Positions 8,060 through 12,746 of a stretch of DNA of 12,746 bases are shown one piece after another (position 1 is the first letter of the stretch; each line of letters starts with the position of its first letter). The DNA lies in NCBI GenBank assembly GCA_947462865.1, contig CANHRW010000038.1:1-12746 (forward strand), written 5' to 3'. The notes under the pieces are model-generated. The model saw only the letters and a program-made list of their open reading frames with translations. It was not told the DNA's origin and did not search any database. This DNA is from Bacteroidota bacterium. Lineage in GTDB: Bacteria; Bacteroidota; Bacteroidia; UKL13-3. The translations under genes were made by a program, and so were the position numbers.

Positions 8060-8979
8060 TTAGGTATTTTATTAAGTAGATGTATGAAAGAATCAAAATT
8101 TTGAATCAAATGAACTTTTTCTGTATGGGTAATATTGGCCATTAAAAATTGAGAACCAGTAAGTAGTAATGTACTTTTTGGCCAATTGGTTCTTAAAAAT
8201 TCAACAAATTCTATTTTGTCTATATGTGGTTGTGCACAAGTCATTAAGGTAAGAATATAATCAGGATTTTCATGTTTAAAAGCATCTTTTAAGTCATTTA
8301 ATGGAACTTCTTGCCCTAAATAGAGTACGTCATGCCCCCTAGATCTGATTAAATAATTGGCAAATAATAGTCCTATGCTGTGCTTTTCATTTTCGGGTAG
8401 GAATAACATAAATCTTTTACTAGATGCATGGATACGTCCAACCTGGCCATCAATTGCCACATACAATTTTTGCTTAATGATATTTGTTACAAAATGCTCG
8501 TGTGATGGCTGAATAGAGCCAATTTGCCATAAAATGCCAATTTCATTTAAAAATGGAAAAACAATCTGTAGCAAAGTATACTCTATTCCAAACTGTATGA
8601 AACAAGCACTCAATTGTTGATTGAAGACTATTTCATTGAACTCAAGCATTGCGGTAATTAAAGCATTAATTTGTACCTGATGCACATGATTGCTTGAACT
8701 GAGTTTTAATACCTCTTGGGTTATTGCTTCTAGACTCATTTTAGCTATTTCGCTAATTTTGAATCCGTGGGTGTTTAGCAGGCTAATGCTCAATAATTTT
8801 TTTAGATCACTGTCATCGTAGTATCTGATATTGGTGTCTGTTCTTTTGGGTAAAACAATGCCATAGCGCTGCTCCCACATGCGCAATGTATGTCCTTTAA
8901 TGCCTGTAACTGCCTCAATGTCTTTTATAGAAAAGGATCCCAATGGTTTTAGATTTTTATTTTCTATGGTTTTAAACAT
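8056..8979 (-). CDS. MerR-type transcriptional regulator with cobalamin-binding domain (CarH/LitR-like)
   Basis: A 307-residue cytoplasmic regulator. Residues 16-83 are a MerR winged helix (FSIKDIEAVTGIKGHTLRMWEQRYG, with IRYYDDSDL in the wing). Residues about 95-178 are the helical B12-binding cap and about 188-305 the Rossmann-like cobalamin domain. In the cap, W151 and E161-H162 match the spacing of W131 and E141-H142 in Thermus CarH. In the Rossmann part E198-x-H200-x-x-G203 supplies the lower cobalt ligand, followed by LGQEVPL. The His that CarH uses as upper ligand after light exposure (H132, next to the Trp) is Gln152 here. CarH-type proteins bind adenosylcobalamin, repress as tetramers in the dark and fall apart in light. 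Whether this one senses light, B12 or both is open. It is divergent from the SDR gene with only 26 nt between starts, which suggests that it controls this neighbourhood. Confidence 0.93.
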   Translation of the reverse strand: MFKTIENKNLKPLGSFSIKDIEAVTGIKGHTLRMWEQRYGIVLPKRTDTNIRYYDDSDLKKLLSISLLNTHGFKISEIAKMSLEAITQEVLKLSSSNHVHQVQINALITAMLEFNEIVFNQQLSACFIQFGIEYTLLQIVFPFLNEIGILWQIGSIQPSHEHFVTNIIKQKLYVAIDGQVGRIHASSKRFMLFLPENEKHSIGLLFANYLIRSRGHDVLYLGQEVPLNDLKDAFKHENPDYILTLMTCAQPHIDKIEFVEFLRTNWPKSTLLLTGSQFLMANITHTEKVHLIQNFDSFIHLLNKIPN

Positions 8980-9005
8980 TCAAACGCTTTTATTGTTTTA
9001 AATCA

Positions 9006-9911
9006 ATGGAAACAAAGATATTGATTACAGGAGCAGGTGGTTTTATCGCAAGGAAATTAGTAAAATATTTCAATTCAATTGGCATTCAATCTCATTTATT
9101 ATCAAGAACCAAACAACAAAATATACCAGGTGTTTATTATTGGAATCCAACAAATCAAGAAATAGATATCAATTGTCTTGATGGTGTATCTACCATCATA
9201 CATTTGGCAGGTGCTGGAATAGCCGATCACAGATGGACCACTGCTTACAAAGCCACCATTTTAGAAAGTAGAATCCGTTCTACTCAATTGCTTTTGAATA
9301 CTTTAAAAAATACAAATCACCAAGTAAAACACTTTATTAGTACGTCAGCAATTGGTTATTATGAAAGCAGTTTCACCCTCAATCAGACAGAGGAAAACCA
9401 CCCAGGAAACTCTTTTTTAGCAAGGGTTTGTCAAGAATGGGAGCAACAAGCTAATGCATTCAACTCAATAGGCATTAAAGTTTCAATAATAAGGGTAGGA
9501 TTGGTGCTTTCAAGAGAAGCTGGAATGCTAAAGTCAATTGAACTTCCTGCAAAATTTGGTTTTGCTGCCCCATTTGGTAATGGAAAGCAAATGCAATCAT
9601 GGATACATTTTGATGACTTAATTGGCATTTATGGGCACGTCTTTCAAAACAGACTATCAGGTGTTTTTAATGCAGTTGCTCCATATCCTGTTAGTAACAA
9701 TCAAATGCTTCAATCAGTAAGTCAAATTTTACACAAACCTTATTGGTTGCCTGGAATACCTAAGTGGTTCATGAAATTACTTTTGGGAGATATTGTTGAT
9801 TTATTGTACGCAAACCAGCATGTAAGTTGTGAAAAAATTCTACAAAGTGGTTATGTATTTAAACACCAACAACTAAAGGGTGCTTTAGAAGATTTATATA
9901 CCCTTTCTTAA
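9006..9911 (+). CDS. TIGR01777-family NAD(P)-dependent epimerase-like SDR
   Basis: A 301-residue extended short-chain dehydrogenase/reductase homologue (YfcH/SDR39U1 type). Visible family marks are the Rossmann motif ITGAGGFIA (7-15), LAGAGIADHRW (67-77), SAIGYY (114-119), CQEWEQQA (142-149), RVGLVLS (163-169) and SWIHFDDL (198-205). The C-terminal DUF1731-type tail includes PKWFMKLLLGD (252-262), then a Gln-His-Val stretch and LQSGYVFKHQQLKGAL. Ala15 stands where the family usually has the third Gly of GxxGxxG. The substrate of this family is unknown. Genes of this type often lie beside photolyase and MerR/LitR genes, as here. The ATG lies 26 nt from the divergent regulator's ATG, so any promoter must overlap that gene. 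No clear terminator follows. Confidence 0.92.
   Translation: METKILITGAGGFIARKLVKYFNSIGIQSHLLSRTKQQNIPGVYYWNPTNQEIDINCLDGVSTIIHLAGAGIADHRWTTAYKATILESRIRSTQLLLNTLKNTNHQVKHFISTSAIGYYESSFTLNQTEENHPGNSFLARVCQEWEQQANAFNSIGIKVSIIRVGLVLSREAGMLKSIELPAKFGFAAPFGNGKQMQSWIHFDDLIGIYGHVFQNRLSGVFNAVAPYPVSNNQMLQSVSQILHKPYWLPGIPKWFMKLLLGDIVDLLYANQHVSCEKILQSGYVFKHQQLKGALEDLYTLS
9013..9020 (-). promoter_or_regulatory. Possible -7 promoter element for the MerR/B12 regulator
   Basis: On the minus strand this reads TATCTTTG, an exact TAnnTTTG match, 33 nt before the regulator's ATG at 8979. It lies inside the first codons of the divergent SDR gene, so a regulator bound here would also block or affect SDR expression. 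No TTG is found at 17-23 nt upstream, and such an 8-mer occurs by chance fairly often in AT-rich DNA. Confidence 0.25.
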
Positions 9912-10053
9912 ATTGGATAACCATAATGTTGTTTTTTCTTACCCATTTAATAGCCTTTTTTGTAACAACAGATACATTTACTTAAAACCTCTTTTTATCA
10001 AGTAGAATAACAAGCAATCAGATAAGGATTATTAAAATGTTAATTATTGCGTA

Positions 10054-10072
10054 TGGCTTTGTTAATAAGCCA
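10054..10072. promoter_or_regulatory. Dyad symmetry upstream of the response regulator (possible operator)
   Basis: TGGCTT (10054-10059) and AAGCCA (10067-10072) are perfect inverted arms around a 7-base AT-rich spacer. The site lies 86 nt before the chosen ATG, in the 246 nt gap that would hold the promoter of the response regulator and photolyase genes. TTTG at 10058-10061 followed 21 nt later by TACCTTAA (10083-10090) is a poor promoter match, which the dyad would overlap. No T-run follows, so it is not a terminator. The rest of the 9912-10157 gap is AT-rich with no small gene visible. Confidence 0.25.
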
Positions 10073-10157
10073 GTTTAGGGTTTACCTTAAATATTAAAAT
10101 CAAATTTTGCGATACAAATTCATACAGATATTTTGGGCTAAATTTAAATATCTACCT

Positions 10158-10760
10158 ATGATTAAATTAGCTGTAATTGAAGACAATGATGTGTGGAAAT
10201 ACATCATTCAAGATCGAATCGAGAAAAAGGGCAATTTTAAAATCATTGCCAATTGTTCCTTAGGAGAAGATTTTTTCCTCAGATTTAAAAATACCGATGA
10301 AATTGACTTGGTAATACTGGATTTAGACCTACCAGCAGAAAATGGATTTGAAATTGCCGATCAATTAAAGAACAAATTCCCTTATTTACCTTTTGTTGTT
10401 TTTACTTCTTATTCTAAACACAGTGTGCAAGCCGCTTATTATAGTTTGGGTGCAAAAGCAGTCATTTCTAAATCTCTAATTAATAATTTAGAGACAGAAG
10501 TAATGAATGCACTAGGAAAAGGCACAGATGATGCCTACGATTATAGGCAACTAAATAGAGATGAATTGAAATTGTTATTGTACATCTGTGAAGGGAAAAC
10601 AAATAAAGAAATTGCTGATTTATTGTTCAAAGAAGAAGCTACCATAGAATACCGATGCCGCATGTTGGCTACCAAACTTAAAATTAAAAACAGAAAAAAT
10701 AATTTTGTAGCATTTGCTATTAAATATGGATTTTGGTATCCAGGTTTGCAATTGAATTAA
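10158..10760 (+). CDS. Response regulator, receiver plus LuxR/NarL-type HTH
   Basis: A 200-residue two-component response regulator. The receiver domain (1-118) has the acidic pair E8-D9 with N10 and D11 beside it, the phosphorylated Asp at D55 (VILDLDLP), T83 (VFTSYS) and K105 (ISKS), so all active-site residues are present. The output domain (about 132-190) is a LuxR-type HTH: LNRDELKLLLYICEGKTNKE, IADLL and KLKIKNRKN. The start was set at the ATG at 10158 because the receiver fold begins right there; the 17 codons upstream from a TTG at 10107 do not fit the family. No histidine kinase is in the window, so the sensor is unknown. The photolyase gene starts 32 nt after the stop and is probably cotranscribed. 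Target genes cannot be inferred. Confidence 0.92.
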   Translation: MIKLAVIEDNDVWKYIIQDRIEKKGNFKIIANCSLGEDFFLRFKNTDEIDLVILDLDLPAENGFEIADQLKNKFPYLPFVVFTSYSKHSVQAAYYSLGAKAVISKSLINNLETEVMNALGKGTDDAYDYRQLNRDELKLLLYICEGKTNKEIADLLFKEEATIEYRCRMLATKLKIKNRKNNFVAFAIKYGFWYPGLQLN

Positions 10761-10792
10761 AACTAAATATCCTATCAAATTGTTAAAATAAT

Positions 10793-12097
10793 ATGAAACA
10801 ATCAATCAATGTATTTTGGTATAGAAGAGATTTAAGAATTAACGACAATACTGGTTTATACCACGCACTCAATAGTGGACGTCCTGTTTTGCCTGTTTTT
10901 ATTTTTGATACGGATATACTGGATCAATTGGCCGACAAGTCAGATGCGAGGGTACATTTTATCCATCAGACACTTGCTGATTTGAAAAAACTTTTTCATC
11001 GTGTTGGGTCCGATTTATTGGTTAGGGTAGGATCACCATTAAAAGTTTGGAATGATTTGATACAAGAATATCAGGTGCATACGTTGTTTTATAACCACGA
11101 TTATGAACCTTCTGCCATTCACAGAGACGAATGCATTAATCAATTGATGCAAGCAAATGGAATTAGCGTTCAAACCTACAAAGATCAATGCATATTCGAG
11201 AAAAATGATATTGTTAAAGACGACGGCAAGCCCTATACTGTTTTTACTCCATATGCAAAAAAATGGAAACTCAAATTGAGTCTAAATCCTATTCAACATT
11301 ACCCTTCTGAAGATTGCATGTTTAATTGCATTAAGGTAAATGAACAATTTCAAGAAATAACACTTGCTACTATTGGATTTCAGCCCTCTTTCTTGTTGTT
11401 TCCCTCCACTACAGTAGCTTCCAAAATAATCTCGGAATACCATAAAAACAGAGATTATCCATCAATGAATGGTACATCAAAGTTAGGAATACATTTTAGA
11501 TTTGGAACTCTCAGTATTCGAGAAAAGGTTACTAAAGCCATTGGATTAAACGAAACCTATTTAAACGAATTAGTTTGGCGAGAATTTTACATGCAAATAC
11601 TGTGGCATTTTCCACATGTTGTAAATGGTGCCTTTAAACCTCAATACAATCGCATCGAATGGAGAAACAATGAAGTAGAATTTAATTTATGGAAAGAAGG
11701 TCAAACCGGCTACCCAATTGTAGATGCTGGGATGAGGGAATTGTTGCATACAGGATTCATGCACAATCGGGTACGTATGATAGTTGCAAGTTTTTTAACC
11801 AAACATTTACTCATAGACTGGCGTTGGGGAGAGGCTTGGTTTGCACAAAAGTTGTTGGATTTTGAACTGAGTTCCAATAACGGAGGTTGGCAATGGGCAT
11901 CTGGTTCCGGAACAGATGCTGCCCCTTATTTCAGGGTATTTAATCCTAGTTTGCAAACAGAAAAGTTTGATTCAAACTTTCATTATGTTCAAAAATGGGT
12001 TCCTGAATTCAATACCTCCAGTTATTCAAAGCCCATTGTGGAACACGCGTATGCCAGAAAACGATGTTTAGAGGTTTATCAATCTGCATTAAAATAA
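10793..12097 (+). CDS. phr: Deoxyribodipyrimidine photolyase (class I CPD type)
   Basis: A 434-residue flavoenzyme that splits cyclobutane pyrimidine dimers in UV-damaged DNA using blue light. Residues 5-130 form the alpha/beta antenna domain starting with NVFWYRRDLRINDN. Residues about 210-430 form the FAD domain with GTSKLGIHFRFGTLS (227-241), ELVWREFYMQIL, EGQTGYPIVDAGMREL (302-317), NRVRMIVASFLTKHL, and NNGGWQWASGSGTDAAPYFR (362-381). The Trp electron-transfer chain of E. coli photolyase is complete: W290, W343 and W366 correspond to W306, W359 and W382. N362 matches the FAD-contacting Asn378 typical of CPD photolyases. This favours a repair enzyme over a cryptochrome. The antenna cofactor (folate or deazaflavin) cannot be decided. 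It lies 32 nt after the response regulator gene and within a light-response-like neighbourhood. Confidence 0.97.
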   Translation: MKQSINVFWYRRDLRINDNTGLYHALNSGRPVLPVFIFDTDILDQLADKSDARVHFIHQTLADLKKLFHRVGSDLLVRVGSPLKVWNDLIQEYQVHTLFYNHDYEPSAIHRDECINQLMQANGISVQTYKDQCIFEKNDIVKDDGKPYTVFTPYAKKWKLKLSLNPIQHYPSEDCMFNCIKVNEQFQEITLATIGFQPSFLLFPSTTVASKIISEYHKNRDYPSMNGTSKLGIHFRFGTLSIREKVTKAIGLNETYLNELVWREFYMQILWHFPHVVNGAFKPQYNRIEWRNNEVEFNLWKEGQTGYPIVDAGMRELLHTGFMHNRVRMIVASFLTKHLLIDWRWGEAWFAQKLLDFELSSNNGGWQWASGSGTDAAPYFRVFNPSLQTEKFDSNFHYVQKWVPEFNTSSYSKPIVEHAYARKRCLEVYQSALK

Positions 12098-12105
12098 AAA
12101 TATGT

Positions 12106-12130
12106 CATAATTGCTTTTTTAAAAATTATG
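12106..12130. repeat. AT-rich inverted repeat downstream of the photolyase gene
   Basis: CATAATT (12106-12112) and AATTATG (12124-12130) are perfect 7-base inverted arms. The T-run (12115-12120) lies between the arms rather than after them, so this is not a normal intrinsic terminator, though it may still help to end the photolyase transcript. Its right arm shares two bases with the next dyad. Confidence 0.4.
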
Positions 12131-12146
12131 TTTACTATTGTAAACA
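12129..12146. promoter_or_regulatory. Dyad TGTTTAC-TATT-GTAAACA in the gap before rho
   Basis: A perfect 7-base inverted repeat with a 4-base spacer, 32 nt after the photolyase stop and about 170 nt before the rho reading frame. It could be a protein-binding operator or an RNA hairpin. It overlaps the preceding inverted repeat by TG (12129-12130), so the two hairpins cannot both be fully formed in RNA. The partner is unknown. Confidence 0.4.
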
Positions 12147-12158
12147 CAAAACAATTCG

Positions 12159-12186
12159 TTGGAGTAGTTCAAATCATCAAATTTTG
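12159..12186 (+). promoter_or_regulatory. Weak candidate promoter for rho
   Basis: TTG (12159-12161) is followed after 17 nt by AAATTTTG (12179-12186), which differs from TAnnTTTG only at the first base. It would give a rho leader of roughly 125 nt. This is the only TTTG-containing candidate in the 221 nt gap. The gap otherwise shows the two dyads and a ten-codon open frame (12262-12294) but no clear gene. Confidence 0.25.
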
Positions 12187-12318
12187 AAATTCAACTCCGG
12201 TCTAAGCTTCATTTTTATTGCATTTTATTGGTACAAATAAAATAGTAACCATTAAAGGTGAATGATTTTAGAAATCCGAATTGCTTCAAACTAATCTGTA
12301 CATTTAATTTTCATAGAC

Positions 12319-12746
12319 TTGGAAGAAGAAAAAGATGAGTCCGCCAAAAAGAGAAGAGGACGCCCTAAAGTTGCTAAAGCAACTAAAATCGAATCAGAAA
12401 ATTTAAAGGCTGAAAACCCAGTTGTTTCCGAAGAACCTTCAGTTGTACCCCCGACTACTGTTCCAGAGCCCAAGATAGATGTTCCCCCTGTAAATACAGC
12501 TACACCAGCTCCAGAGAAAACTGAACAAACTGAGCCTCTACAAGGCCACCAACAACCCAGAAGAGACCGATGGAAAAATGATAGGCCTGAAAGAAATCAT
12601 GCCAATCATAACAACAATCACAACGATAGAAACGAGCAAAGGCAAAATCAACCAGAGCGAATTCAATACACAGAATTAGACAGTATTGTTAGCAGCGAAG
12701 GAGTATTAGAAATGATACAAGATGGCTATGGATTTTTAAGGTCTTC
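12319..12746 (+). CDS. rho: Transcription termination factor Rho, 5' part (runs off window)
   Basis: Rho is a hexameric RNA-dependent ATPase that ends transcription. Only the first 142 codons are present. Residues about 2-114 are low-complexity and charged: EEEKDESAKKRRGRPK with an AT-hook-like RGRP, a Pro/Thr/Glu-rich middle, then an Arg/Asn/His-rich stretch. Residues 117-142 (YTELDSIVSSEGVLEMIQDG, then YGFLRS) match the start of the Rho cold-shock RNA-binding domain, which identifies the gene. Such long disordered insertions are known in Bacteroidota Rho. The usual N-terminal Rho_N (SAP-like) domain is not seen: the frame is closed by TAA at 12292. No in-frame ATG exists between there and codon 132, so the TTG at 12319 is the most plausible start. 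The ATPase core lies beyond the window. The identity is strong and the start uncertain. Confidence 0.88.
   Translation, partial: MEEEKDESAKKRRGRPKVAKATKIESENLKAENPVVSEEPSVVPPTTVPEPKIDVPPVNTATPAPEKTEQTEPLQGHQQPRRDRWKNDRPERNHANHNNNHNDRNEQRQNQPERIQYTELDSIVSSEGVLEMIQDGYGFLRS

Noticed and set aside
9927..9970. Inverted repeat TGTTGTT/AACAACA after the SDR gene
   Set aside because: The arms are separated by 30 nt and made of simple AT-rich sequence, and the T-run lies in the loop; not convincing as terminator or operator.
10099..10109. The 11-mer ATCAAATTTTG shared with 12176-12186
   Set aside because: It is low-complexity AT-rich sequence, and similar strings occur in coding regions; two copies are not evidence of a shared regulatory site.
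10107..10157. A TTG start extending the response regulator by 17 residues
   Set aside because: The receiver domain begins exactly at the ATG at 10158; the extra residues are not part of the family and the TTG lacks support.
10576..10584. TTGTACA sequence before phr, reminiscent of CarH/LitR operators
   Set aside because: It is inside the response regulator coding region, and the same 7-mer also occurs inside mutS, comEC and the Omp28-like gene, so it is likely chance.
1..12746. Mobile elements, CRISPR arrays, tRNA or rRNA genes, toxin-antitoxin or phage-defence systems
   Set aside because: I saw no transposase or integrase, no regularly spaced repeats, no RNA-gene signatures and no defence-type domains; base composition looks even across the window.

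Overview
The window looks like a chromosomal segment of a Bacteroidota bacterium, probably near Chitinophagales or Sphingobacteriales (an inference from the proteins; no rRNA is present). The DNA is AT-rich. Genes lack clear Shine-Dalgarno sequences and have A-rich leaders. A few sites match the Bacteroidota -7 promoter element TAnnTTTG. Several families are typical of the phylum: an Omp28-type lipoprotein, a DUF4412-like secreted protein, and a ComEC without the usual C-terminal hydrolase.

Layout. Positions 1-2488 (+) hold the 3' part of mutS followed closely by a small secreted protein, ending in a terminator that overlaps the convergent neighbour. Positions 2504-4600 are on the minus strand: a four-helix, histidine-bearing membrane protein with its own terminator, then an Omp28-like thioredoxin-fold lipoprotein and a DUF6629-like membrane protein that form a pair. 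Positions 4665-8059 (+) are a tight run of comEC, a crotonase-family enzyme and a DUF4412-like secreted protein, with gaps of 3 nt and then a 7 nt overlap. Positions 8056-8979 (-) encode a MerR-type repressor with a cobalamin-binding domain, divergent from a TIGR01777-type SDR (9006-9911). After a 246 nt gap come a NarL-type response regulator (10158-10760) and a class I CPD photolyase (10793-12097). A 221 nt gap with overlapping inverted repeats leads into the 5' end of rho, which runs off the window.

How they fit together. The most coherent functional group is 8056-12097. A CarH/LitR-like B12 regulator beside a TIGR01777 SDR and a photolyase is a known kind of light-response neighbourhood, and here it also contains a response regulator without a kinase. 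The regulator keeps the lower cobalamin-ligand motif (E198-x-H200-x-x-G203) and the W151/E161/H162 cluster, but has Gln152 where characterised CarH has the His that caps cobalt after illumination. It may therefore sense B12 or light differently. MutS and photolyase are both DNA-repair proteins but lie in separate units. Nothing here resembles a phage, a transposon, CRISPR or a defence island; most of the window is ordinary housekeeping and accessory chromosome.
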